Of a DNA stretch of 32,702 nt, positions 8,533 to 17,903 are shown piece after piece. Source of the DNA: JABDIY01 sp041576015 (GTDB taxonomy: Bacteria; Actinomycetota; Acidimicrobiia; Acidimicrobiales; SZUA-35); contig JBFGLT010000013.1 in assembly GCA_041576015.1 (NCBI GenBank), positions 1 to 32,702 on the forward strand, written 5' to 3'. The position numbers and the translations under genes were made by a program. The notes beneath the pieces were generated by a model, which was given only the letters and a program-made list of their open reading frames with translations, did no database searches and was not told the origin of the DNA. Within the stretch, counting starts at the first letter, position 1. Each line of letters starts with the position of its first letter.

Positions 8533-9378
8533 GTGAGCAAGCCGTCGCCTCGCCGCCGTTCGGGCCCAAAGGGCCGGCCGCCGTCACGGCGGCGCCGGGG
8601 TGGCCCGTCGGCCACACGCGGGTCCCCGTCTCGCCGGGGATTGGGGGGCGAGCAGGTCGAAGGCCGGCAGGCGGTGCGGGAACTGCTGCTCGCCCGTCGG
8701 CGACCGGTCAAGGAGGTGCTGATGATCGATGCGCTCGACGACGCCCCGATCCTGGCCGACATCGGTGAACTGGCCGCCGACCTTCGGGTCCCCCTGAAGA
8801 AGGTCACCCGCAAACGCTTCGACGCCGATGCGATCACGTCGAGCCACCAGGGCGTCCTGGCCAAGGCTCGCCCGCTGGAGGAGACACCTCTCGGCGAGAT
8901 GCTGGCCGGACCGGCGCCGTTCCTGGTCGTCCTCGACGGGATTACTGATCCCCAGAATCTCGGCGCCATCCTGCGCACCGCCGAATGCGCCGGCGTGACC
9001 GGCGTGGTTCTGCCCCGTCACCGTGCTGCCCATGTGACCGCCACGGTCGCCAAGACCGCCGCCGGGGCGATCGAGCATCTCCATCTCGCCCTCGTCGGTG
9101 GGATCGCGTCCGCCCTCACCGAGATGACCGGGGCCGGAGTGCTCACGGTCGGGCTCGACGCCGACGGACAAGTGTCGCTCTACTCGGTCGATCTGGCCGG
9201 CGACCGGCCGGTGGCCCTGGTCCTCGGCGCAGAGGGCTCGGGATTGGGGCGGCTCGTCAGGCGGCGGGTCGACGTCCTGGCCCGCCTGCCCCTACGCGGT
9301 GAGCTGAACAGCCTCAACGTCGCCATGGCCGGCGCTGCCGCCTGCTTCGAGGTCGTGCGGCAACGAACCCCGGCCTAG
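8533..9378 (+). CDS. rlmB: 23S rRNA (guanosine-2'-O-)-methyltransferase, TrmH/SpoU family
   Basis: SAM-dependent ribose methyltransferase of the RlmB type. The 281 residues begin with a 40-residue Arg/Pro/Gly-rich tail that is probably disordered and RNA-binding. A substrate-binding domain opens GEQVEGRQAVRELL, then the SPOUT catalytic domain has DPQNLGAILRTAECAGV, GAEGSGLG and LNSLNVAMAGAA, the three knot motifs. GTG 8533 is 13 bp after the ispF stop. In many actinobacteria cysS sits between ispF and rlmB; here it is absent. The stop overlaps the convergent small membrane gene by 4 nt. Confidence 0.93.
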   Translation: MSKPSPRRRSGPKGRPPSRRRRGGPSATRGSPSRRGLGGEQVEGRQAVRELLLARRRPVKEVLMIDALDDAPILADIGELAADLRVPLKKVTRKRFDADAITSSHQGVLAKARPLEETPLGEMLAGPAPFLVVLDGITDPQNLGAILRTAECAGVTGVVLPRHRAAHVTATVAKTAAGAIEHLHLALVGGIASALTEMTGAGVLTVGLDADGQVSLYSVDLAGDRPVALVLGAEGSGLGRLVRRRVDVLARLPLRGELNSLNVAMAGAAACFEVVRQRTPA

Positions 9379-9590
9379 GCGTCCTTGCGGGTGATCTCGC
9401 GGTACAGGTAGAACGCCCCGGCGACGACGGCAACGACGATGCCGAGACGGATCAACGTCCACAGGATTCCGAAGATCCACCGCGCCAACAGGAGTCCGAC
9501 GATGACGACGATCACCGTTCCGGCCACCCGGACCGCAAGCGGCATCGACGAAGGCGAAAGCTCGCCGTTGTCCAGTGGTCGGAGCGCCAT
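9375..9590 (-). CDS. Small two-helix membrane protein of unknown function
   Basis: A 71-residue protein: a short polar N-terminus, two hydrophobic segments at about 18-37 and 40-63, and a basic C-terminus (YREITRKDA). The family is not recognised. ATG 9590 is preferred to ATG 9593: its first base is the last base of the glycerate kinase stop (TGATG), and a TAAGCT hexamer lies 6 nt upstream. It looks like the last gene of the LytR_C-glycerate kinase run. Codon use is like its neighbours. Confidence 0.7.
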   Translation of the reverse strand: MALRPLDNGELSPSSMPLAVRVAGTVIVVIVGLLLARWIFGILWTLIRLGIVVAVVAGAFYLYREITRKDA

Positions 9591-10600
9591 CACTTCAGCT
9601 TAGTCAACCGATCGACCTCCGTCCGGGCGGCCTCGACCACCAGGGCCACCGTCTCGGTCATCGCCCGATCCAGTCCGAACCGGGCAGCCAGCGAGACGAT
9701 CGTGAGGTGGGAAGGCACGAGGTCCGAATCGACGTCGGTGTCGCCGGTGATGACCAGGACCGGAGTACCAGCGCGTGCGGCCCATATGGCCACACCCCCC
9801 ACGACCTTCCCCGAAAACGACTGAGCGTCGCAGAACCCCTCGCCGGTGATGACGAGATCCGCGTCGGCGAGCGCAGTGTCGAGGTGAACGGCTTCGGCGA
9901 GGACGTCGAAGCCTGACTCGATCCGGGCGCCGAGAGCCATGAGACCTCCGGCCAGGCCACCGGCGGCGCCGGCGCCAGGGACATCCCGAACATCGATCCC
10001 GTGGGTCTCGGAGTACATGTCGGCCAGGCGTTCGAGGCGGTTGGTCAGCATCCGTACTTGGGCATCGGTGGCCCCCTTCTGCGGAGCGAACACCCGGGCG
10101 GCATCGGTGAAACGGGTGGTGACATCGGTGGCAACCACGAGCTGGACGCTGCGCATACGGGGCGGCAGGGGCATGGCTCGGAGGGCTCCCAGGCCACCGT
10201 CGGTCGTCGCTGATCCGCCGACGAAGACGATGATCTCTCGAGCGCCGGCATCGAAGGCACTCGAGATCAGCTCGCCGGTGCCGTAGGTATCGGCCGCCAG
10301 GGCGTCGTTTCGGTCGGCTCCGCCGACGAGGGCGAGGCCGCTCGCTTGGGCCATCTCGATGTACGCCACCCCGTCCTCGAAGCGCCAGCCGGCCTTCACC
10401 GGGTCGCCGAGTGGGCCCGACACAGTGGAATAGCGGTTGGGTCCGCCGAAGGCGTCGAGCGATCCTTCGCCACCGTCGCTCAGTACCCGTTTCGAGACCT
10501 GATGGCCGGCCTCGGTCAGGTCCGTGGCCACGGCGTCGTGCAGCGCCGCTCGAGAGGCGGTTCCTCGAAACTTGTCGAAGGCCAGCAGGATCCGGATCAG
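9590..10600 (-). CDS. Glycerate kinase, with apparent CTG start codon
   Basis: Phosphorylates D-glycerate (GlxK/GarK family). Conserved blocks are SDGGEGSLDAF, EMAQASGLALV, YGTGELISSAFDAG with VFVGGSATTDGG, FAPQKGAT, GAGAAGGLAGGL and ADLVITGEGFCD with QSFSGK. The first standard start codon (GTG 10531) would remove the conserved N-terminal strand and loop. The frame stays open upstream and encodes IRILLAFDKFRGTASRA, the equivalent of the family's IVIAPDSFKGSLSA. The only plausible initiator before it is CTG at 10600-10598, which overlaps the previous stop as CTGA, like the ATGA and GTGA junctions elsewhere here. That gives 336 residues. The CTG start is an inference; the extended frame is directly visible. 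Confidence 0.88.
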   Translation of the reverse strand: MIRILLAFDKFRGTASRAALHDAVATDLTEAGHQVSKRVLSDGGEGSLDAFGGPNRYSTVSGPLGDPVKAGWRFEDGVAYIEMAQASGLALVGGADRNDALAADTYGTGELISSAFDAGAREIIVFVGGSATTDGGLGALRAMPLPPRMRSVQLVVATDVTTRFTDAARVFAPQKGATDAQVRMLTNRLERLADMYSETHGIDVRDVPGAGAAGGLAGGLMALGARIESGFDVLAEAVHLDTALADADLVITGEGFCDAQSFSGKVVGGVAIWAARAGTPVLVITGDTDVDSDLVPSHLTIVSLAARFGLDRAMTETVALVVEAARTEVDRLTKLK

Positions 10601-11202
10601 ATGTCGATCTGATTGTCGAGACCGATGAGGACGATCACCTCGGCGCCTTCGGCTCGGTCGGGATTCCTGATGTTGAGGGGGTCGGAGAACGGTTCGACGA
10701 CGCTTTCGTCGAGCCCGAACACCTGGGCGACGGCGACGGCGTCAGCCTCGAATCCGGGCGCATACTGCACCGCCGTCGCTTGGTCGCTGCCGGCATCGCT
10801 CGCCTTCAAGGTGTCATAGCCAGCTTGTGCAACGATTTCGCTGCCCCGGCCGGCGATGCCGGGCTTGTTCTCTGCTGCGTTGAGCACCAGCACCGTCACC
10901 TCACTCTGGGGTCGGGTCGAGGGAGGGGGAGCGGTGGTGGTCGTCGGCGACGTGGTCGTGGTCGTCGAGTCGCCGGTGGTCGTCGTTGCGTCGGTTGCCG
11001 TCGTCTCACCGTCGCCGGTGCCGTCGTCGCTGGAGACCGCACCGGAATCATCGGCGGTGGCGTTCACTGTGTCGTCGGCGTAGCCGAGCCACATGAGGGC
11101 GACCCCTACGAGGACGGCGGCGACGATGACACCGATTCCCTTGGCGGCGTTGCTCCCGACCGACCTGACGAACTCGCCTCCATCATGCGCTCCGGTGTTC
11201 AT
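10597..11202 (-). CDS. Membrane-anchored LytR_C-domain protein
   Basis: A 201-residue protein: a short cytoplasmic N-terminus, one transmembrane helix at about 22-40, a low-complexity Thr/Asp/Ser linker at 45-98 (long Thr runs) and a compact C-terminal domain at about 101-197 starting EVTVLVLNAAENKPGIAGRG, typical of LytR/CpsA/Psr C-terminal domains. No LCP catalytic domain is present, so it is a stand-alone LytR_C protein, probably at the cell surface. Its role is unknown; a cell-envelope function is an inference from the family. A TAAGCT -10-like hexamer (11217-11212) ends 9 nt before the ATG. Confidence 0.85.
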   Translation of the reverse strand: MNTGAHDGGEFVRSVGSNAAKGIGVIVAAVLVGVALMWLGYADDTVNATADDSGAVSSDDGTGDGETTATDATTTTGDSTTTTTSPTTTTAPPPSTRPQSEVTVLVLNAAENKPGIAGRGSEIVAQAGYDTLKASDAGSDQATAVQYAPGFEADAVAVAQVFGLDESVVEPFSDPLNIRNPDRAEGAEVIVLIGLDNQIDI

Positions 11203-11354
11203 ATGGTCGCGAGCTTAGCCGCCCGTACCATCGGTAGGCTGCCGCCGCGCCAGCCAGGCAGCAATGGGAGGAGCGACCCACTTGTCCGAGCGGATGCGAG
11301 CGGCAACCCTACTGGTTGCTTGGCGAAGCCCTCGGGCGGAGCCAGCATGAATCG

Positions 11355-11428
11355 AGCCCGAAGTGGGATTCGAACCCACGACATCTGCTTTACAAGAGCA
11401 GCGCTCTGGCCAACTGAGCTATTCGGGC
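11355..11428 (-). tRNA. tRNA-Thr (anticodon UGU)
   Basis: A 74-nt cloverleaf: acceptor GCCCGAA/TTCGGGC, D stem GCTC/GAGC, anticodon stem CTGCT/AGCAG with loop CTTGTAA (TGT anticodon), T stem GTGGG/CCCAC with loop TTCGAAT, discriminator T. CCA is not encoded. The anticodon reads ACA and related Thr codons. A TACCGT hexamer about 12 nt upstream could be its -10. Confidence 0.96.
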
Positions 11429-11498
11429 GGGCGGACTGAAACGGTATCACGATCCCGATTTGGGGTCGCCGGCGCCATCGGCGCCGCGGTCGACGCTC

Positions 11499-11504
11499 TA
11501 GTCT
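11499..11504 (+). promoter_or_regulatory. -10 box of the maltose phosphorylase gene, leaderless type
   Basis: TAGTCT followed by 7 nt and GTG 11512. No good -35 is visible. Confidence 0.5.
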
Positions 11505-11511
11505 CTTTCCC

Positions 11512-13821
11512 GTGAAACAGTTGGTGGAGCTGGATCCGTGGTGCGTCGTCCAGACGGGCTTCGACGTCGAGAACAACCGCATCTACGAGAGCCTCTTCTC
11601 GCTGGGGAACGGACACTTCGGCGGGCGGGGCAATCACGAGGAGCGTTACTCGGGCGACAGCCTCCAGGGGAACTACCTCGCCGGCATCTACTACCCGGAT
11701 CCGACGCGAGTCGGCTGGTGGAAGAACGGGTACCCGGACTACTTCGCCAAGGTCCTCAACGCCGCCGACTGGAAGCGGCTCGAGATCAACGTCGACGGCG
11801 AGGAATTCGATCTGGCCACGTGCCAGGTCCGCGAGTACCGCCGGACGCTTCGTATGCGGGACGGCGTTCTCGAGCGGGCGGTTCGAGCGACGATGCCACA
11901 CGGGGTCACGATCGAGGTCGACGTCCACCGGTTCCTCAGCATGCACGTGAACGAACTCGGGGCATTCCGGTACCGGCTGTCCACCGACGCGCCGGCCGAG
12001 CTGGCCATCACCTCGGCGGTCGACGGTGATGTCGTCAACGAGGACTCGAACCACGCGTTCGGCTTCTGGGATCCGGTGGAGCAGCGGGCCGAGGGCACTC
12101 GAACCGTCGTGGTTTCCCGGACCAAGGAGACCGGATTCGTCGCCCGTGTCGCAGCGGACGTGCAGATTTCCGTCGATGGCGTACCCACGAAGGCACCCCC
12201 GGCGCCGTTCACCCGGCCGCTGTTCGCAGCAGCGACCACCACGGTCGCCGTTGAGCCCGGGCAGACCGTCGAGGTCGTCAAGTTCGGGGCCAACGTGACG
12301 TCGCGGACCGTCGAGCCGGCCCAGCTCGAGCACCGTTGTGCCGAAGTGCTGGACGGGGCGATGCGCGACGGGTTCGATCAGGTGCTCGTTGATCACGCCG
12401 CGGTGTGGGAACGCAAATGGGACACGAGCGATGTGGTGATCGAGGGAGATGTCGCCGCCCAGCAGGGCATCCGCTTCAACATCTTTGGGCTCAACAGCAC
12501 CTTCACCGGAGATGACCCGGACCTCAATATCGGGCCGAAGGGGTTCACCGGGGAGAAGTACGGCGGCGTGACCTACTGGGACACCGAGGCCTTCTGCCTC
12601 CCGTTCTACCTCTCCACGTCCGAACCGCAGGTGGCCAAGAACCTCCTTCGTTACCGTCACCGCCAGCTGGACAAGGCGATTGCCAACGCCGAGAAGTTGG
12701 GGTTTTCAGCTGGTGCCGCCCTCTATCCGATGGTCACCATCAACGGCGAGGAATGCCACAACGAGTGGGAGATCACCTTCGAGGAGATCCACCGGAACGG
12801 GGCGATCGCCTTCGCCGTCGACAATTACATCCGCTACACGGGTGATGCGGGCTACCTCCTCGAAGGGGGGTTGGATGTCCTGATCGGAATCGCCCGGTTC
12901 TGGGCCCAACGGGTGTCCTGGTCCGAACCGCGCATGGCATACGTCCTATTGGGCGTCACCGGGCCGAACGAGTACGAGAACAACGTCGACAACAACTGGT
13001 ACACCAGCACGATGGCTCAGTGGTGTCTGCGCTATGCGGGCGACGCCATCGATCATGCGAGGGCGATCGACCCGGAGCGAACCGCCCGTGTACTCGCCGG
13101 CGCACGGTTCGACGAGGCGGCCGAACGAGCACGGTGGGTAGCGATCGCACAGGACATCCACCTGCCCGAGGACCAAGAGCTCGGGATCTTCCTCCAGCAG
13201 ACCAACTACCTCGACAAGGAGCAGGTCACCGTCGCCGATCTCGATCCCGCCGACCGGCCGATCAACAAGCACTGGTCGTGGGATCGGATCCTCCGCTCGC
13301 CCTATATCAAACAGGCCGATGTCCTCCAGGGCATGTGGGTGTTCGAGGACCGCTACGACCTGGGCACGCTGGAGCGCAACTTCGATTACTACGAGCCCAG
13401 GACTGTTCACGAGTCGTCGCTGTCGCCGTCGATCCACGCGGTCCTGGCCGTGCGTTTGGGGCGTTTCGACAAGGCGCTCGAGATGATGCTTCGATCGGCG
13501 CGGCTCGATCTCGACGACTACAACGCCGACACCGAGGACGGGTGTCACACGACGGCGATGGCGGGCACCTGGATCGCTGCGGTGATCGGTTTCGGTGGCC
13601 TTCAGGTGCGCGACGGCGCGCTGCACCTCAACCCGAAGCTTCCTCCGGGATGGACCAGGTTGTCGTTCGAGGTCGTCTTCCGCGCTGCCCGACTGCAGGT
13701 GTCGGTGTCTCCTGGGAAGATCGAGGTGAGAAACCACTCCGGTGTCGACGCGTCGATCTTCCTGGCCGGAGGGAAGTTGCTGGTACCCGCCGGTCGGACG
13801 CAACTGGTGCCGACCCGCTGA
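11512..13821 (+). CDS. Glycoside hydrolase family 65 enzyme, probable maltose phosphorylase
   Basis: Cytoplasmic phosphorylase, probably splitting maltose with phosphate into beta-glucose 1-phosphate and glucose. The 769 residues have the GH65 N-terminal beta-sandwich (ESLFSLGNGHFGGRGNHEE near the start), the catalytic (alpha/alpha)6 barrel with GGVTYWDTEAFCLPFY, and the general acid Glu487 in GVTGPNEYENNVDNNW. A KQADVLQG segment and the phosphate-site HESSLS follow. The wording around Glu487 is that of maltose phosphorylases rather than trehalose or kojibiose enzymes, but specificity cannot be fixed by eye. No beta-phosphoglucomutase or sugar transporter is adjacent, unlike many mapA loci. 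The gene converges on typA with 3 bp between stops. Confidence 0.92.
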   Translation: MKQLVELDPWCVVQTGFDVENNRIYESLFSLGNGHFGGRGNHEERYSGDSLQGNYLAGIYYPDPTRVGWWKNGYPDYFAKVLNAADWKRLEINVDGEEFDLATCQVREYRRTLRMRDGVLERAVRATMPHGVTIEVDVHRFLSMHVNELGAFRYRLSTDAPAELAITSAVDGDVVNEDSNHAFGFWDPVEQRAEGTRTVVVSRTKETGFVARVAADVQISVDGVPTKAPPAPFTRPLFAAATTTVAVEPGQTVEVVKFGANVTSRTVEPAQLEHRCAEVLDGAMRDGFDQVLVDHAAVWERKWDTSDVVIEGDVAAQQGIRFNIFGLNSTFTGDDPDLNIGPKGFTGEKYGGVTYWDTEAFCLPFYLSTSEPQVAKNLLRYRHRQLDKAIANAEKLGFSAGAALYPMVTINGEECHNEWEITFEEIHRNGAIAFAVDNYIRYTGDAGYLLEGGLDVLIGIARFWAQRVSWSEPRMAYVLLGVTGPNEYENNVDNNWYTSTMAQWCLRYAGDAIDHARAIDPERTARVLAGARFDEAAERARWVAIAQDIHLPEDQELGIFLQQTNYLDKEQVTVADLDPADRPINKHWSWDRILRSPYIKQADVLQGMWVFEDRYDLGTLERNFDYYEPRTVHESSLSPSIHAVLAVRLGRFDKALEMMLRSARLDLDDYNADTEDGCHTTAMAGTWIAAVIGFGGLQVRDGALHLNPKLPPGWTRLSFEVVFRAARLQVSVSPGKIEVRNHSGVDASIFLAGGKLLVPAGRTQLVPTR

Positions 13822-13824
13822 TGC

Positions 13825-15669
13825 TCAGGCCGGTTCGGCCAGGCGATCCTGCTTGCGCTTCTTGGCCGTGCGGGCTCGCTCGGTCGGGCTCAGCACCGCC
13901 TTGCGCAACCGGATGTGGTTCGGAGTCACCTCGACGGCTTCGTCCTCGGCGATGAACTCCAGCGCCTGCTCGAGCGAGAGGATCCGTGGCGGCGTGAGCT
14001 TGACGGTCTGGTCGGCGGCGGCCGCTCGGTGATTGGTGAGCTGCTTCTCCCGGCTGACGTTGACGTCGAGGTCCTCGCCGCGGCTGTTCTGACCGACGAT
14101 CATTCCGGTGTAGGTCTCGGTACCGGGGCCGATCAGCATCTGGGCGCGTTCCTGAAGCTGGATGAGGGCATGGGCGGTGGCCGAGCCTCGGCGATCAGCG
14201 ACGAGGGAGCCGGATCGGCGGGTTCTGAGCTCGCCGAACCAGGGGGCGAAGGAATCGAAGCTCTGATTGATGACACCGGTGCCGCGGGTCTCGGTGAGGA
14301 ACTCCGTGCGGAACCCGATGAGGCCGCGGGCCGGCACAAGATAGTCGAGCCGAACCCAGCCTGTGCCGTGGTTGACCATGGTCTCCAACGAGCCTTTGCG
14401 CGCCGCCAGGAGTTGGGTGACGGCACCGAGGTGATCCTCGGGCACGTCGATGACCACTCGTTCGACCGGTTCGTGGGGCCGGCCATCGATTTCTCGCGTC
14501 ACCACTCTGGGTTTGCCGACGGTCAACTCGTAGCCTTCCCTCCGCATCGTCTCCACCAGGACGGCCAGCTGCAGCTCGCCTCTGGCCTGGACCTCCCAGG
14601 TGTCCGGGCGGTCGGTGGGGAGGACTCGCAGACTCATGTTGCCCACCAGTTCGGCATCCAGTCGTGATTTGACGAGGCGGGCCGTCAGTTTGTCGCCCTG
14701 CTTGCCGGCCAGCGGAGAGGAGTTGATCCCGATCGTCATCGACAGCGCCGGTTCGTCGACGGCGATCACCGGCATCGGCCGGGGGTCGCCGGGATCGACG
14801 AGCGTCTCACCGATCAGGATGTCGTCGATTCCGGCGATGGCGACGAGATCCCCGGGCTTGGCCTCTTCGGCGGGTACACGCTCGAGCGCATGAGTGAGGT
14901 AGAGCTCGGTGATCCGAACCCGGTCGATCCGCCCATCGACGCGACTCAGTCCCACCGACTGACCCTTCCGCAGGTTCCCGTTCATCATCCGGCACAAGGC
15001 CAGCCGCCCCACGTAGGGCGATCCGTCGAGGTTGGTCACCCACGCCTGCAGCGGGTGGCCCTCATCGTGGAAGGGAGCCGGGAGGTAGTCGACCAGCAGG
15101 TCGAGGAGAGGTGCCAGATCGTCGCCCCGTCGCCCGGGATCGAGTGATGCCCACCCGTCCTTGGCCGACGAGTAGACGATCGGGAAGTCGATTTGGTCGT
15201 CCCGGGCGTCGATGTCGAGGAACAACTCGTAGACCTCGTCCACCACGGCGGCGACGCGGGCGTCGGGTCGGTCGACCTTGTTCACCACCAGCACGACGGG
15301 CAGATCCCTCGCCAGTGCCTTGCGCAGCACGAAACGGGTCTGGGGGAGGGGACCCTCGGAGGCATCGACGACCAGGACCACCCCGTCGACCATGGTGAGG
15401 GCGCGCTCCACTTCGCCGCCGAAGTCGGCGTGGCCGGGGGTGTCGACGATGTTGAGGGTGATCGGCCCGTGGCGGACCGAGGTGTTCTTGGCCAGGATCG
15501 TGATGCCCTTCTCCCGTTCGAGGTCCATCGAGTCCATCACACGCTCGGCGACATCCTGGTTGCTGCGGAACGATCCGGTCTGCCGGAGCAGGGCATCCAC
15601 CAGCGTGGTCTTGCCATGATCGACGTGGGCGATGATGGCGAGATTTCGAAGGCTCGACCGACGGGGCAC
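13825..15669 (-). CDS. typA: Ribosome-associated GTPase TypA/BipA
   Basis: EF-G-like translational GTPase for stress growth and ribosome assembly. The 614 residues hold G1 AHVDHGKTT (14-22), switch I with EKGITI, G3 DTPGHADF, G4 NKVDRPDA and G5 SSAK, then domain II, the EF-G III/V-like domains and the BipA-specific C-terminal domain (VPARGLIGFR, GTGVINQSF, NVSREKQLTN). A Lys/Arg-rich tail ends the protein. GTG 15669 is chosen because the G-domain begins right after it and a -10 hexamer ends 6 nt upstream. Confidence 0.97.
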   Translation of the reverse strand: MPRRSSLRNLAIIAHVDHGKTTLVDALLRQTGSFRSNQDVAERVMDSMDLEREKGITILAKNTSVRHGPITLNIVDTPGHADFGGEVERALTMVDGVVLVVDASEGPLPQTRFVLRKALARDLPVVLVVNKVDRPDARVAAVVDEVYELFLDIDARDDQIDFPIVYSSAKDGWASLDPGRRGDDLAPLLDLLVDYLPAPFHDEGHPLQAWVTNLDGSPYVGRLALCRMMNGNLRKGQSVGLSRVDGRIDRVRITELYLTHALERVPAEEAKPGDLVAIAGIDDILIGETLVDPGDPRPMPVIAVDEPALSMTIGINSSPLAGKQGDKLTARLVKSRLDAELVGNMSLRVLPTDRPDTWEVQARGELQLAVLVETMRREGYELTVGKPRVVTREIDGRPHEPVERVVIDVPEDHLGAVTQLLAARKGSLETMVNHGTGWVRLDYLVPARGLIGFRTEFLTETRGTGVINQSFDSFAPWFGELRTRRSGSLVADRRGSATAHALIQLQERAQMLIGPGTETYTGMIVGQNSRGEDLDVNVSREKQLTNHRAAAADQTVKLTPPRILSLEQALEFIAEDEAVEVTPNHIRLRKAVLSPTERARTAKKRKQDRLAEPA

Positions 15670-15675
15670 CGGCCG

Positions 15676-15681
15676 AGGCTA
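15676..15681 (-). promoter_or_regulatory. typA -10 box, leaderless type
   Basis: Minus-strand TAGCCT, then 6 nt, then GTG 15669. Confidence 0.5.
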
Positions 15682-15752
15682 CTGGCGCGCAGGGTCCGAA
15701 CGACGGTGACGAGGCAGCTGTCACCGTCGCTCGGAGGCGTCGGAGTGTCGTT

Positions 15753-15805
15753 CGGTGTGCCTCCCACCGGCTGTGCAGCCCGGTGCCGGTGTGCCTCCCA
15801 CCGGC
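15753..15805. repeat. Two 19-bp direct repeats, each a hairpin
   Basis: CGGTGTGCCTCCCACCGGC occurs at 15753-15771 and 15787-15805, 34 bp apart. Each copy can fold: 5-bp stem in the first, 7-bp in the second, loop TGCCTCC in both. Confidence 0.85.
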
Positions 15806-15992
15806 ACTGATCGGTCGCGCGGACTAGTCGGGGGGATCCCCGGTCTGGGACCCGGTTGATCCACGCGGGTCATTCGATTGGGCCGTTCGGCTCAAACGGC
15901 TCAGCGGGTACGTGACGGTGCCGAACCTAGGGGGGCCACGACGCAGTCTCGACGAACGTTCGTGGCCGATTCTGGCGGGAACCAGGGAGCGA

Positions 15993-16030
15993 TCGGCCGG
16001 CGGTAGTACCGCCGGCCGGCTCTTCTTTTC
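15993..16030 (+). terminator. Rho-independent terminator, forward strand
   Basis: A 12-bp GC-rich stem (15993-16004 with 16008-16019, one T-G pair) and 3-nt loop, followed after one base by the T-rich TCTTCTTTTC at 16021-16030. The T-tract lies only on the + side. Confidence 0.8.
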
Positions 16031-16121
16031 AGACCATCGACGAGCACGCTCGACCGGTCGGCCAGACGGGATCGACGACGTGGGACCACCGGGTGAAAAA
16101 CCATTCGTGCCGAGCCGGGTT

Positions 16122-16148
16122 TTGGCACTCTCCTCGTTAGAGTGCCAG
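16122..16148. promoter_or_regulatory. CIRCE operator (HrcA site) of groL
   Basis: TTGGCACTC, a 9-nt spacer and GAGTGCCAG; the consensus is TTAGCACTC-N9-GAGTGCTAA. The perfect arms are 16123-16130 and 16140-16147. A TAGAGT -10-like hexamer (16138-16143) lies inside it, so HrcA would block RNA polymerase. Confidence 0.94.
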
Positions 16149-16175
16149 CACACAAATCAATCGTTCGTCCCCTGT

Positions 16176-16184
16176 GGAGGAGGT
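16176..16184 (+). promoter_or_regulatory. Strong groL ribosome binding site
   Basis: Purine-rich GGAGGAGGT core about 10 nt before ATG 16194. It is the clearest Shine-Dalgarno sequence in the window and decides the groL start against the open frame that runs upstream to 15912. Confidence 0.8.
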
Positions 16185-16193
16185 CATCGCCCC

Positions 16194-17786
<1,593 letters not shown>

Positions 17787-17817
17787 ACGTCGAGGTCGGA
17801 TCCATCGGGTCGGACAT

Positions 17818-17851
17818 GCCGGGGTCGGATCGAGTCGGGTCCGACCCCGGC
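17818..17851 (+). terminator. Perfect 12-bp hairpin after groL
   Basis: Stem 17818-17829 with 17840-17851, loop of 10 nt. It starts 31 bp after the groL stop. There is no T-run, but the stem is perfect and well placed between groL and fdhD. Confidence 0.5.
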
Positions 17852-17891
17852 GCTCCGTCGGTCCGACCACCCACCCGGTTGCGTCGTTCGG

Positions 17892-17897
17892 TACGTT
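17892..17897 (+). promoter_or_regulatory. fdhD -10 box, leaderless type
   Basis: TACGTT, then 6 nt, then ATG 17904; this favours 17904 over GTG 17901. Confidence 0.5.
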
Positions 17898-17903
17898 GAG
17901 GTG

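Larger units (their letters stand above)
15701..16030 (+). ncRNA. Candidate structured RNA or hairpin array ending in a forward terminator
   Basis: Most of the 524-bp gap between typA and groL. Stems in order: 15701-15710 with 15720-15729 (10 bp perfect); 15785-15791 with 15799-15805 (7 bp); 15880-15887 with 15895-15902 (8 bp, one G-U); 15934-15941 with 15960-15967 (8 bp perfect); CTGG/CCAG around 15972-15985; and the terminator stem 15993-16019. No protein gene is visible. The forward terminator has no forward protein gene before it closer than 13821, so a short forward transcript is plausible. No promoter is clear, and it does not match tmRNA, RNase P RNA or 6C RNA as I know them. Confidence 0.35.

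Noticed and set aside
11264..11350. 28-codon forward frame between the LytR_C gene and tRNA-Thr
   Set aside because: No -10 box at the right distance, no ribosome binding site, no recognisable product.
15753..15805. CRISPR array
   Set aside because: Only two repeat copies with a 15-bp gap and no cas genes.
15952..15963. Palindrome ACGAACGTTCGT upstream of groL as an SOS box
   Set aside because: The two half-sites abut with no 4-nt spacer, so it does not fit GAAC-N4-GTTC. It lies in the loop of a hairpin.
15701..16030. Known large RNAs (tmRNA, RNase P RNA, 6C RNA)
   Set aside because: The conserved start and end sequences of tmRNA and RNase P RNA are absent, and the loops are not the C-rich loops of 6C RNA.
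15912..16193. Upstream in-frame extension of groL
   Set aside because: It would translate through the terminator and CIRCE. The SD sequence and family N-terminus fix ATG 16194.
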